A stretch of 32,670 bases of DNA. Source: Gryganskiella cystojenkinii. Taxonomy: Eukaryota; Mortierellomycota; Mortierellomycetes; Mortierellales; Mortierellaceae. The DNA is taken from contig JAAAIG010000354.1 in assembly GCA_015852425.1 (NCBI GenBank), positions 3,910 to 36,579 of the forward strand, read 5' to 3'. Below, piece after piece: positions 21,590-32,485 of this stretch. Every line of letters begins with the position of its first letter. The stretch's first letter is position 1. The notes under the pieces were generated by a model, which was given only the letters and a program-made list of their open reading frames with translations, ran no database searches and was not told the origin of the DNA. The position numbers and the translations under genes are program-made.

Positions 21590-21615
21590 CCTTTTGGGAA
21601 CGAGCTACATGTTTA

Positions 21616-23910
21616 CTAATTTTCATCGTCTGTGCAGCTATTTGTCCTTGACCTGCAAGTTGTGCCTTTCAGGTTTGCGAATTTAGGCCAGTGGATTGTT
21701 GTCCACTCTAGTTCTCGCCTGGTTAAGCGATGATCGATATCTTGGATCCCAAGGACCTCTAGCTCCTTCAATCCAGAAAGGAGATCTAGTCCTGACTCGA
21801 GACTGAGCTCGAGAGACTTTGGAAAGGGTCGCGGTGGCTTCTCCAGGGAATGACCTAGGCTGAGGACTCGAAGTTTGGTGAGCCGACCAATCTGCGCCAA
21901 GACCTGACGCTGTAGACGAATCGAATGCTCGTGTTGGCGGAGCGTGGAGTGAAAGACCTGTGACTGACGCGTGGACATACCCTCCAGATGGTTGGAATGT
22001 GCGTATCGATGGAGATCAGATTCCTCCGAGTTCTTGATCCGAGATGCGCTCTTGACTGACACGGCATGCCATCCCGCAGCCTCGAGCCTTTTTGTTCCCT
22101 TTGCCAAAATCCGTTCTTGCGCCTCGCAGAGCCTTGGGATCCCGATGATGGCACACTCGAGTTCCTCTAATTCATGACATATCCATGGTTTTCGGATCAT
22201 ATCGACAGCCCTTACGGCGAGACCCAAACCTTTCAGGACACGGAGTCTTTTGCAGGTCGTCAACAACATGGAAAGCTCTCTGGAGCAATGACCCTTGATC
22301 TCGAACGTCAGTTCTCTCAGGAGTGGACAGTTCTCGGTAATGACGTCCAGCATGAATGGTCGGATCCTGCCCAGGCACAGGCTAATGAGATACGGCATTC
22401 GACTGATGAGCGAAAACAGCGCGGATCCTCGATGAAGTGATGTCAACTGGACCTCAAAGTGCTGAACAGAATGATCGCAGTGACCGTCCCGAAGTTGGAT
22501 CTGGGTCATCTCTTTCATCTGCTTGGCAAGGAATGCGACCAACATGGCTGCTGGTTCAGGTCTGCACTCAAAGATTCCTCGACCCTCCGTGATGTTGACG
22601 ACGTGCTTCACATTGGGCATTCGATTCAGGACCATGTTGAGTCCCCAGAGCTGACGCATCGGAGCCTCGAGTTTTTCCAGAGCAATCCATCGGATCGGGA
22701 CTAAAGCCAGACGCAAGCAACCTCTCCCACCAATCGTCAGAGTCTTGAGAGTCGTATTGTTCGATCTCTCCCTGCTTCGTCCGCCAAGAGTGGTCGTGGA
22801 ACCATAGTCGGGACTCAGGAGATCGGGCAACTCTGGACCATTGGTAAGGTTCCGGAAACTAGCCATAGTCAGGTGTTCTAGGGCAGGGAAAACCACTTGG
22901 ACGAGGATAGCTAGGGCGGCGGGTTCGACATTGCGGAGCTTGAGGATCCTGATCTTTGGGTTTACGAAGAGATGTCGCTGTTGTTCAAAGCTTGGTAAGA
23001 GGCATTCTTGATTGTAGTTGCTCAGATCGAGAGACTGAAGGGATCCAAGCCCATACTGGGCCAAGACTGGGAGCGTCCAGGTCTCATGACCCTCAGGTAG
23101 TCCAAGACGGAGGTGCTGGAGACCATGCAGACGCTGCATGATTGAAGCCAGAAACTGGGCACCCGGAGCGCGTGTTTGAGTCGATGGAGGGATGAGCGAG
23201 GGGATTGGATCTGCGATCGGGTCCGAGATCGGGTCCGAGATCGGGTCTGAGAAGAGTTGAAAGGGCACTGGATCAGAGGATAGTCTAAAGTCGATCCGGC
23301 GAAGACTTGGGTTGTTGTAGATGAGTTGCCAGATGGCACGAATGTGATATTTTCTATAGTTGAACGGGGATCCGGTCGAGTCATGATCTTGAAATATCTT
23401 TGAGGGAACAGCGTGGAGCAAGGACTCGTCCCTGGCAAAGGGTCTTGTAGTTCCAGATACTGCTTTTTTTGAGCACCATCTGGGACCATCAGATGCGACA
23501 AAGAGGGTTAGGAGGTGCGAATGTCCGTGTGATCGGTGTAGATCGAGAAAGAGATGGACGGTGTAGTGGATTTGGGTGGAGAGGTGTCGTACAAACGGAC
23601 CGAGTTTGTGAACAAGGGCGAGGGCCTCGTCCTTACGTGAAAGTGTTCTGGCTGCTGTTGATAATGATGAATATGATGTGGTATGAGTAGAAGTGGTGGA
23701 GCTAGCCTCCTTGAGGATGGTTCTCCAGGGTCTCTCGGTATCTATGCAGGTGGACCAGAGAAGGGGAGCAAAGATTTGGTACCACAGTCTCGAGACACGA
23801 ACACACTGGAGGAGATCTCTATGGTGGAGGAGAAGGGCGATGGTCTCAAGGAGCTCGGGCAATTGCAGCATTCGAGCGGATGAGAACGAGGACCATGGCA
23901 AGACTGTCAT
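21616..23910 (-). CDS. F-box and leucine-rich-repeat-like protein
   Basis: One exon, 764 residues from ATG at 23910-23908. The frame is open to a further ATG at 24069, but the 53 extra residues look like translated leader. An F-box lies at about residues 14-60: LQLPELLETIALLL, HHRDLLQCVRVSRLWYQIFA, PLLWSTC. This motif binds Skp1, so the protein is probably a substrate receptor of an SCF ubiquitin ligase. The rest is a chain of leucine-rich-like units (LQHLRLGLPEGHETWTLPVL, LQSLDLSNYN, LKTLTIGG, LRELTFEIKG, LRVLSLGHSLE), as in the many F-box/LRR genes of Mortierella-type fungi. A tandem SDPI run near residues 215-235 interrupts the N-terminal part. The substrate is unknown. It has no introns, unlike most neighbours, and is convergent with the CDK gene. 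Confidence 0.82.
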   Translation of the reverse strand: MTVLPWSSFSSARMLQLPELLETIALLLHHRDLLQCVRVSRLWYQIFAPLLWSTCIDTERPWRTILKEASSTTSTHTTSYSSLSTAARTLSRKDEALALVHKLGPFVRHLSTQIHYTVHLFLDLHRSHGHSHLLTLFVASDGPRWCSKKAVSGTTRPFARDESLLHAVPSKIFQDHDSTGSPFNYRKYHIRAIWQLIYNNPSLRRIDFRLSSDPVPFQLFSDPISDPISDPIADPIPSLIPPSTQTRAPGAQFLASIMQRLHGLQHLRLGLPEGHETWTLPVLAQYGLGSLQSLDLSNYNQECLLPSFEQQRHLFVNPKIRILKLRNVEPAALAILVQVVFPALEHLTMASFRNLTNGPELPDLLSPDYGSTTTLGGRSRERSNNTTLKTLTIGGRGCLRLALVPIRWIALEKLEAPMRQLWGLNMVLNRMPNVKHVVNITEGRGIFECRPEPAAMLVAFLAKQMKEMTQIQLRDGHCDHSVQHFEVQLTSLHRGSALFSLISRMPYLISLCLGRIRPFMLDVITENCPLLRELTFEIKGHCSRELSMLLTTCKRLRVLKGLGLAVRAVDMIRKPWICHELEELECAIIGIPRLCEAQERILAKGTKRLEAAGWHAVSVKSASRIKNSEESDLHRYAHSNHLEGMSTRQSQVFHSTLRQHEHSIRLQRQVLAQIGRLTKLRVLSLGHSLEKPPRPFPKSLELSLESGLDLLSGLKELEVLGIQDIDHRLTRRELEWTTIHWPKFANLKGTTCRSRTNSCTDDEN
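23203..23250 (-). repeat. In-frame 12-bp tandem repeat in the F-box gene
   Basis: Four 12-base units occur in a row, read on plus as GATTGGATCTGC, GATCGGGTCCGA twice, then GATCGGGTCTGA. The last three differ at one base at most. On the coding strand they give SDPISDPISDPIADPI. The unit keeps frame, so copy number can change without breaking the gene. Confidence 0.9.
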
Positions 23911-24869
23911 TCGATGAGAATGAGAATGGAGGGTGGAAGTCCGAAGTTTGATGAGGCAAGAATTTTTTTTATTGAGCAAAGAAGGAAGGAAGCATGGAAC
24001 AAAACAAGTAAAACAAAACGGACCGAAGAATAAGTCGATGAGGGGAAGAGGGAAGATAGGGAACACCACAGCTTAGGAGTGAAGAAGAGGAAGAAGGGAT
24101 GAGGAAAGAGAAAGATGGTTGAAATGAATGGAGTGGAGGGGGGGAGTGATTGTCCGCATCGTTGTTTGTTTTCCAGGTGCTCAGCTCATCACACCGTCTT
24201 TTTTCTTTTTGTCCGTGAACTGTGGGACTGACGACAGACGACAGGTCCAACCCACCGGATTTTTTTTCTGTTGTCGAACTGCAGAGGGAGAGAGGAGGGG
24301 GAATGAAAGAGGGGGGAGGTTGGAGGGAAGGAAGGAACAGCGAGTATGTTAGTGAACAGACTTTGACTGACGAATAAGAGAGACAGAGAGAGTGAGTGAG
24401 GTGAGGAGCGAGTGAGCTAGAAAGAAAAGGGCAAAAAGAAAAAAAGAAAGAAAAAAGAGAACCACCTTTGTGCCCACAAATGTGGAGTGACCACACCACA
24501 TCTCTTTTCGAATGTGGTCCGAGGGATGAACCTTTTGGACAGGGCATGGACTGGTTGTTTGTCTACCCACGTACCGACAGGGAACAATGCGACAATGCAC
24601 GGATGACCTCCACGTGATTCTTTTTCCGTTGAAAGTATTTTTTTTTGGTGGCAAAAGCTATTACTGATTATAACTGTTACTGATGGGCTGGTGTTCCTGC
24701 ACAAATAAGGAACGGATTGACGAAATCAGAAATGAATTTTTGAAGGTCACACTCTCACTTTCAGTCTCTTCTTTGCTCTCATCGTCTTTGATTCATTGTT
24801 GCCTTCTTCATTCTTTCCTTTGCTCATCACTCCTTTTCTCTTGTCTTCCTAATCAAATCAATCACTCCC
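23911..24869. promoter_or_regulatory. Divergent promoter region of the F-box gene and PHO8
   Basis: About 960 bp without a recognisable gene. The F-box side (23911-24450) is strongly G/A-rich on plus, that is C/T-rich on the transcribed minus side, consistent with a long leader. The PHO8 side ends in a C/T-rich leader directly before the ATG at 24870. A palindromic CACGTG is at 24611-24616, about 254 bp upstream of PHO8. Confidence 0.5.
24611..24616. promoter_or_regulatory. CACGTG E-box upstream of PHO8
   Basis: In budding yeast the bHLH factor Pho4 activates PHO8 through a CACGTG site, and Pho85 phosphorylates Pho4. The same 6-mer here lies 254 bp before the PHO8 start. A palindromic 6-mer is expected by chance about once per 4 kb, so this is suggestive only. 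CACGTG also occurs at 6843-6848 near TRAP1. Confidence 0.3.
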
Positions 24870-27071
24870 ATGGTCAGACGAGAATCCACTGCCCCATTGC
24901 TCGCCAACGAGGACCCACGGGACTCGTTCGATGAGGACGAGCGAGAGTTGCTTAAGCAAGAGGAGCGCAGCCAGGTCCGCAGGGTGAGTACCATGCCAGC
25001 ACTGGACCATAAACACGATTCCTACTCTTTGTTAATTCTCAATGCTAAAAACACATTTTTTGCACCCCCCCTCCCCCGCAACAAATCCAATGGACCATAG
25101 GAACGCAGACGCATGTGTCTCTGTCTTGGTCTCGCCATCGTCCTCGCTTCCGCTGCCGCCATCACTACAACCTACCTCATCACCCGCAGCTCTCCTCTCG
25201 GTAAGAGCCCTTTTGTCTTTTTGCTGTGTATTAGATCCTTGTTCTCTTTGCTCTCTCCCCCCCTCTCTCTCTCTCCTTCCCTCTCCTGACTCATTGCTGC
25301 CTTGACTCCTTTAATTCTATGTTACATACGCACCAGCCCCCGGTCGTAGTCGTAATGTCATCATGATGGTCTCGGACGGATTCGGTCCTGCGTCCCAGAC
25401 CTATGGTCGCTCCTTCTGGCAGTACAAGGAGGGTTTCCCTGAAAACGAATTGACGGAGCTGGACCAGATCCTCGTTGGCGCCTCAAGGACCCGTAGTAGC
25501 AACAGTCTCGTCACCGATTCTGCAGCTGGTGCTACCGCCTTTTCTTGCGCTAAAAAGTCCTACAATGCCGCCATCGGAGGTAAATCTTGCTAATCTTGTT
25601 CTCTTTACTTCACTCTCTGGGATTGTTCCGTTTTTTTTAATAAGGTATTTTTGGGTTAATGTTAATGTTAATTGTCCTCCGCCAATATGTAGTCGATCCC
25701 AACGGCACCCCTTGTGGCACTGTTCTCGAGGCTGCCAAGCATCTCGATATGCTGACTGGATTGGTCGTCACCAGTCGAGTCACTCATGCGACCCCAGCCG
25801 CCTTTTCAGCCCACGTGGTCCATCGTGATATGGAGGCTGACATTGCTGTTCAACAGATGGGAGACTACCCTCTTAAGCGACAGGTCGATTTAATGCTTGG
25901 CGGTGGACGATGCTTTTTCTTGCCCAACACAACTGAAGGAAGTTGCCGATTGGATGACAGGGATCTGATCAAAGAGAGCCCCGCTTACGGATGGGAACAC
26001 ATCATGTTGAACAAAGCTGACTACGACCAATTGCTGGAACAGAACGACAACACCTTGCCCTTGCCCGCCATGGGTCTCTTCCACCCTAGCCACATGAACT
26101 TTGAGATTGACCGCAGAAAGGACGACAAGGAACCTGCTTTGCACGAGATGGCACAGGTTGCCTTGGACTCTTTGCAAGCCCATGCCAAGGAAAACCAAGG
26201 ATTCTTCCTTATGATTGAGGGATCCAGGATCGATATGGGAGCCCACAACAACGATCCCGTTGCCCATGTTCACGAAATTCTGGAATACCACAAGACCATT
26301 GAAGTCGTTCGGAAATTCGTGGCCAACAACCCAGACACAGTCATGATCTCGACCAGTGACCATGAAACTGGCGGATTCACCCTTGGATTGCAGCCCGACC
26401 CCAATACTTACCCGGATTACCTCTGGAGACCCGAGGTCATTGATCGTGCCCAGACCTCGACCGAAATCCTGACAAGTGACTTGTTGGCCTTCTTGGCCCA
26501 GGACCACGGACAGAGTGCGACTCGAGGATTTATCCGCAAGGAGATTTTGGGCAATGGATTGGGCATTACGGATGCGACCGAGGATGAGATTTCGTTCTTG
26601 TCCAAGCCTGATACCCTTCCTAACGATATCTTGCGATTCTTGGGACATGCGATCAGTCGTCGAGCCAACTTGGGCTGGACCACGATGGGTCACACCGGAG
26701 TGGATGTCAACCTGTATGCGGAGACAGCCAAGGAAGTTGACAAGTCTGTCTTGGACAATTTGAGAGGCAACCACGAGAATACTGACATTGGCCATTACAT
26801 CAGCTGGTACCTCGGATTGGATCTCGACTCCATCACCACTCGTCTTGTCAAGTAAGAGACATGTTTTTTTTTTTTGATTTCTTGATTGTGGCAAACAACT
26901 TGGTGTTTCGTGTGCGACAACATCTTTTTTTTTTTTTATTTCGTTCTGTTAACCAGCCTTTTGTTCACCTTATCTTCTCTTTGCAGGTCTTCCGACAAGT
27001 GGCTCAAGCCAAAGAATCAGTTCTTGGCCTCTGGTCGCGCACACAGTCTTCATGAGGAGACTGGACACTAG
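24870..27071 (+). CDS. PHO8: Repressible alkaline phosphatase, vacuolar Pho8 type
   Basis: Hydrolyses phosphomonoesters in the vacuole lumen; a Zn/Mg enzyme. Exons 24870-24983, 25101-25200, 25337-25579, 25693-26851 and 26987-27071 join in phase to 566 residues, the same length as yeast Pho8. The N-terminus is cytosolic and acidic (residues 1-42, with ERELLKQEER). A single membrane anchor follows at about 43-65 (MCLCLGLAIVLASAAAITTT), giving type II topology. Active-site parts are complete: MMVSDGFG (metal Asp85), VTDSAAGATAFSC with nucleophile Ser133, RVTHATPAAFSAH, MIEGSRIDMGAHNND, ISTSDHETGG and MGHTGVDV supply the Asp, Glu and His ligands. The last exon carries a basic tail (SSDKWLKPKNQFLASGRAHS) and stops at 27069-27071. 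It is convergent with the M1 gene, 162 bp between stops. Phosphate-linked regulation is inferred from the family and from a nearby E-box. Confidence 0.97.
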
Positions 27072-27233
27072 AACGTTAGTTGCTTCCGCTATATATACTT
27101 TACATACCCTCTCCTCTCGATATTTAGATCAATGCAAATAGAGAAATGAACAGCCTTTTTTCTCATTTTGGCAAACACAAAATTCGATTAGGGTATTGTG
27201 CTTTAATTCAAAAGATAGGCCTTCGTCTTCTCT

Positions 27234-30200
27234 TCAGTCTTCGCTCACGCTCAAAAGCTTCATATCCCCCTCCAATGTCCGCCCATGCACAGAAAGGGCT
27301 GGCCCCTTGGCGATGGTGGCGGCGGTGTTTCCTGTGAGAACAGCAGCTGTAGAAACTCTTTCGAGATTTGACAATTCCCTTGGACAAACTGTGACTTGGA
27401 ACTGTTTTTGCTCCTGTTGTTGTTGCTGTTGCTGGTGTAGCTGCATTTGATGCTGAAGGTAGAGCCGTTGTTGAGACAGAGTTCGCTCCACTGTTTGAAT
27501 ATGGTGTTGGTAATGCAATGCCTGCTGGTGCACTAAAGTATGATCGTGTCCATGACTATGTCCATTGCCGTGATCATGAGTGTGGCCATGACTATGATCG
27601 TGCCCATGCCCGAGACTCTGATTGTAATGGAGTTCATCTGAGGGGTAATAGTATAGTGGGACTGTTGGCGAAGTTGTAGGCGATGATGAGGATGACAAGG
27701 ACGATTGCATGGCTTGGGACATTGGACTGGCGATTGACAAAGCGGTACTGCCTGGGGTCGCAGGTGAGTTTGATCCAGGTTGGTCGACCGACCCATCGTC
27801 TGCGGAACTCGAGCTTCGTGATCGGTTCGATGCCGTCACAGCAGTATTAGAGGCTAAACCGTGACTCAACAGACTGTCGCTGTGATGGTCGTCTTCTTGT
27901 TCCGGTAATCCATGTCGCTGCAGGGTATTGCTCTCGTAATCGACTCTGAGCGGGGTCCAGTCCTCGACTACAGGCGACGTCGGTGCCGTAACAGCCGGCG
28001 TCGAACTTGAAGACGAAGAAAAACTTGAGGTCTTGAACGACGCGCCACCAATCGACAATGAAGACGTTGGAGAATCCAACGAAGGAGACGTTGGGTCACA
28101 TTCTGTCTCCACGGATTCCATCGCGGCATTCGTGGGATCGTCGATCAAGTATCCGTTCTGTCTCAGCCAATTCTCGACATCCTCTCGATCTCGCTCGAGC
28201 CACAGTATATGCATTCGGATGCCCTCCAAGGAAGTGGCGAGACTTCGCTCAAACAAGCTCCGATCTTTAGTCGCAAAGAAGTCTTGGACCTCTCTGTACC
28301 GTTCCATGGACGAAAATGATCCAGCGCTGATCAAGACAAAATACTCCAAGAACCGAATATCGTCACAGTGACGCTCGTAAAAGATATCCCAGTGTTGTCG
28401 CATAAAATTCCAGAGCTCGGTACGTCCGACGACTGAGGATCGTAACGTGGAAACTGCAGAAAGAATATCCTGGCTTCGCACGTCCGCCGAAATTGCAAAG
28501 GCCAGCGTACGTCGGACCAACTCGAGTGATCGGCCATAGCCTAGGACTGTCAAGGCGACGACCTTTTCGCCGGGGAGATAAGTCTCTCTGTAGTAGTTCA
28601 CCACTGCCTCATACTCGTCCACTCCAGTGGTGGTTCGGAGCACGATCTCAAAGACTGGAAATCGAAGGTCCGGTGGGATTGCAGTCATATCTCTCTGCAC
28701 CATAAAGATCATAAACCTCCTTCTCGCTTCGGCCACAACACTAATTTGAAGAAGACATAAAATAAGAAGTACCGGCATCCATTTTTGTTAGTCAACGTTG
28801 TCGCTAGGGAGCCTCTGTATAGCGTTCAAATTTGAAACTAAGAGCATACTCTGGATCGCCCGCTCGACCGGCATATCGGATGGCAAGAGTTCGCAGATTC
28901 CCTGTGGCCTGATCTTCACCCTCAGGATAATCCCATCCTAGTCGCTTAACGATTTTGGTAAAGAGGCGTCTCTGCACTTCCTTGAGAGCATTCATGACCG
29001 GCTCTGGTTGCTCTAACCACACCGAGAATAACTCTTGTAGCCGTAAAGACAATTCAGCCCAGACCCTAAGAAGTAGAGATGTCATATGTGTTGGTGGTAG
29101 GACACAAAAAAAAAAAGTTGACTGCATAAGCGGGCTTACATGTAGTCTTCCTCGTCCTCAAAGTTCTTGAGCAAGGTCAAGAAGCTACTCGTCGGCGTAT
29201 TCCCGCTGGCGACCAAGGCTGCCGCGTCCGTCAACAAGCCCATCCTGTCTGCAGCATCCAGAGTCTCGACCCGATTCCCAGCCTCATCAAATTGCTGCTG
29301 CGAGAAAGTCTGTCCCAGGAGACCTAATGTCTTTGGTGGATACGAGACACGATAGAACCCTGACTGGCCCATATTGAACTTGTACCAGCGAGTCGTGTCG
29401 ACCTTCAGGATCATCTCTTTGCTATCCAACATGATGTTTCGAACCAAGTTAGGGTCTTCTGCAGTGGCGAGGGCCAAGGGAACGGGCCAGAGTAGGTGAT
29501 CTTCTTCTTCACGCAAATCACCCGTCGAGAGAAAGACGTTTTGTCGGACCAAAATCGTGGATGCATCGAGTTCTGTGATAGACAAGACAGGGTACTGCAG
29601 GAATGGAGGAGTAAAAACTGTCAGTTGGGAGATTTGCAAAAAGGATTATAAATAATAAAATTCCAAACAGACAGTACCCCATAATACTCACTCCAGTCTG
29701 CCTTGTCCACTTGCGCATGAATCTTTGCACGTCCACTTTACACTCTTGAGCCAGAGTTTCCCATAGATCCTGAGTCGTGGCGTTGCCCCACATGTACTTG
29801 AGCATAAAAGTCCTGATGCCTCTCAGCAACTGATCCTGGCCCAACCAAGCGCTCAGCATCCTCAGAACAGAAGCTCCCTTCATATAACTAATTTCGTCAA
29901 AGATCTGCGAAATTTCACTCGGATTCGCCACCCCTACTTCGACCGGATGAGAGGTCCGCAGCGCGTCCTGATGTAGCACGATCTGGATGCGCTTCACAAA
30001 CTCGGACCAAACACTCCAATCCGGAAAGAGTTCATCGACTACAATATAAGCTAAATGAGTCGCAAATCCCTCAAATAGCCAGAGATCCGACCACCAATCC
30101 ATCGTCACTAGGTTTCCAAACCACTACCGAGTTTCAAACCGTCGATTAAAAGAACTCGTATCGTTAATAAAGGTCGATAGAGATAACGACATTGAGGATC

Positions 30201-32485
30201 CCCATGTAATGTATTAAAACTCTTACCTGATGTGATATCTCGTGAATGACTGTAGCAGCAATCTCGCGCTTCCTTTCGTTCGTTCCAAACTCATCCAAAA
30301 GTAAAGCATACGTTCGGAATGTGATCAATCCCCAGTTCTCCATCGCTCCTGGCGAGAAATCTGGGACGGCGACCAAGTCCAGCTTGGGCAACGGGTAGGG
30401 TATATTGAAGAGGCGCGAGAAATACTCGACCGACTATCCAAAAACAAGGAAATTGGCCGTGAATCACACTGCATGTCAGTTTCTAGATGTTATTTTATAA
30501 GGACACTCTGGCTGAAAATTACTGTTAAGACTTACTCTGACGGCCAGATCCAAGGAGTACTGACCATGCACTGCCAATCCCACAGGGGCATAAAGCCTAC
30601 AAAGGACCCTCTCTCCGTTATAGTCGCCGGAAGTGTAGGCCTCCAGGTAGTCAAAGTCGCCAATCATCCATGCCAGGAGCTAGAGGCGTATGCAGTGCAG
30701 AGTTATTGTAAGTGGCAGCTTGCGTTCGACGAGCACGGAGAACTTCACGGCGACAAACAATATATACTTACGTATGTTGACATGATGGGTGTTTTCAGGA
30801 AGGCCACTTCTTGCATACCATTCTCAAGCAGTGTGATAGACTCCACGCTCATATTGGATAAGCACGTCATGCCTTGAGGCGCGACCAAAGTCAGTGAGAA
30901 TGTAGCCTTGATCGAGGGCTAATGGTGAGGTCAAAAAAAAGTATATAAATATAAAAAACGTTTGGTCGACGTTGTGAGCACTCCTTGTTCAGGCTTGAGC
31001 ACAGAAATATGCCCAATTGCTCTTTTACAACTCTCGACAAGAAACAACCTTTTCGCTATTGACTTGTTTTTTTTTATTTACCTCGTCCCAGCACGGAAAG
31101 GCTCTTCGGGCGTGTGTCGACTGGAATTGGGTCGTGGTCATTTGACTGTGAAACGCGGAACGAAACACACAGTGAGTGACCTTGTTCGCAATTGAAAGAT
31201 GACAAAAAAAAAAGATACTGCAACAAGAGGTTGGTGACTTACTGCACATTGTCGTTTGCATCGGTATAGACTGAACGATAGAAACCATTCAGCTTGTCGT
31301 TGACAAGTCCAATGTAGGCAATATCCAGGATCCAAGAAGACCCAACATAGAGTAGTTCTGGAAACTCTAGTGTGATAGTCTCTAATTCGACATTGTAGCT
31401 GACGCTTGTTGCCGTTACACTAATACAGATCGAAGAGGATAAAAACTGCAATGTTTAGTCCCGTTCCAATGTAAGGATGATGATAGCTCTCGTCTCTCGC
31501 TCCTGGTTTAAGTCCGCCGAGATCAAGAAGTCTCGTCGCATGTCAAAGACAGCGCGCGAAATAAGAATAAAGGTCCGCTTGACGCGTCATATCGCGCCAT
31601 CGGACCCGTCTTCTCCGATTGCTACTCTTTTCTCTCCCACCCTCAATAATCCTTTCCGTAAACTCGCCATGCCTGAGGAGTGACGTAACTATTTTCTAAT
31701 GATGCCCAGCGAGGATTGTCCATAGACGTAACATGCAAAGCCCTGGAACAGTTCAGTTTGAAAAAAAAAATACCTCCTGTACGCCACATGCGTCATGGTT
31801 GCTGCTTTTGTAGTACATGAATGTGGGATTTATGGCATTGTTCTCGACTGACTGAGCCTTCATCGAGTTGTTTTTTTGTTCTTTTTTGTTTACGCCGCAC
31901 CGCACCAAACTTAGTAGCGAAGCGACATTGCCAACAATCCCCAAGAGGAAAATTTGGAGGTGTTTTTTTTTGTCTTTTGCTCCAAGAAGATTCGAAGATT
32001 CCTTTTGTACTCATGAACAAACAAACAAGATGTAGATGAAGATGTCGATAACTGTGAATGATTGTTTTGGTTCTCCACACAAGAGCATTGAGTCATGCAC
32101 AAACAGAAAAGAGCAGTCGATCACCGATCCCCCGATTGGCGAACACGTCGTCTCTCTCGCGTCAAGCTTACCCACTTTTCCCTTTTAGTTTCTACAAAAT
32201 GCGCCTGGGGTCCCTCAGCGTAGATGCCTTCTTTTTTTTTATACCATGCGACGCGAACGCTCGATTGTTTGTACCACCACAACTATCTTCCCCGCCACCG
32301 AATTGGCCATCGATTAAGGAATCTTTCTATTTCTGGTCTGTGTTTGCCTAGCATGATGACGAGGCAGGGCTTTCAATTGTTACCTGTATTCTGTCGGCGA
32401 AAGATGATCGCGAGCAATTGCAGTCTGGATGTTGAGTTCTTTGGCATTGATAGTGATCTCATAGGAAGGTTCTGCGATGCATATT
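27234..32485 (-). CDS. M1-family aminopeptidase with His/Gln-rich C-terminal extension, 5' end beyond the window
   Basis: Ten exons are visible (minus): 32485-32384, 31419-31243, 31145-31082, 30918-30772, 30679-30536, 30433-30227, 30123-29692, 29594-29140, 29065-28850 and 28740-27234. All splice phases agree, giving 1149 residues without the first exon(s). M1 features are in order: EPSYEITINAKELNI (N-domain), THARRAFPCWDE, TPIMSTYLLAWMIGDFD, GAMENWGLITF (substrate), HEISHQWFGNLVTMDWW, LWLFEGFATH with the third zinc Glu, and ISYMKGASVLRML with the catalytic Tyr. An ERAP1-like C-domain follows up to about 28149. The protein then continues in frame about 300 residues: Ser-rich, then His-rich (27540-27611), then Gln-rich. 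The residue before the zinc Glu is Phe instead of the common Asn. Compartment is unknown, as the N-terminus is missing. Puromycin-sensitive and ERAP-like enzymes are the nearest kin. Confidence 0.92.
27414..27434 (-). repeat. Polyglutamine run in the M1 extension
   Basis: Seven consecutive Gln lie within LQHQMQLHQQ...EQKQFQ, following a heptad-like segment VERTLSQQRLYLQHQMQL that could form a short coiled coil. Encoded by mixed CAA and CAG codons. Confidence 0.85.
27540..27611 (-). repeat. His-rich (GH/DH/SH) segment in the M1 aminopeptidase
   Basis: A run of 24 residues has 11 His at near-alternate positions (begins GHGHDHSHGHTHDHG). The pattern resembles the metal-binding loops of CDF and ZIP zinc transporters and is unexpected on a zinc peptidase. 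Built of alternating CAT-type codons, so it could have grown by slippage. Confidence 0.9.
31420..32383 (-). other. Unusually long intron (964 bp) of the M1 gene
   Basis: The donor is GTAACA at 32383 and the acceptor ATTAG at 31420. The flanking phases match exactly (AG plus T), and the spliced protein TEYSVTATSVSYN aligns with the family without a gap. Other introns of this gene are about 62-162 bp. The interior has A/T homopolymers and several short open frames but no recognisable transposase or ncRNA, so an old insertion is possible but unproven. Confidence 0.65.

Noticed and set aside
23911..24069. 53-codon N-terminal extension of the F-box gene from the ATG at 24069
   Set aside because: Hydrophobic/His-rich composition of translated leader, and the F-box starts soon after the ATG at 23910; not excluded, only less likely.
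25890..26894. A 334-codon minus-strand frame opposite PHO8
   Set aside because: Shadow of the PHO8 coding exon; the sense strand has full catalytic motifs.
31775..31866. Open stretch MKAQSVENNAINPTFMYYKS with a GAG|GTATTT donor, first taken for an M1 exon
   Set aside because: Its phase fits neither neighbour under standard splice sites, and the direct splice 32384 to 31419 gives an ungapped family alignment.
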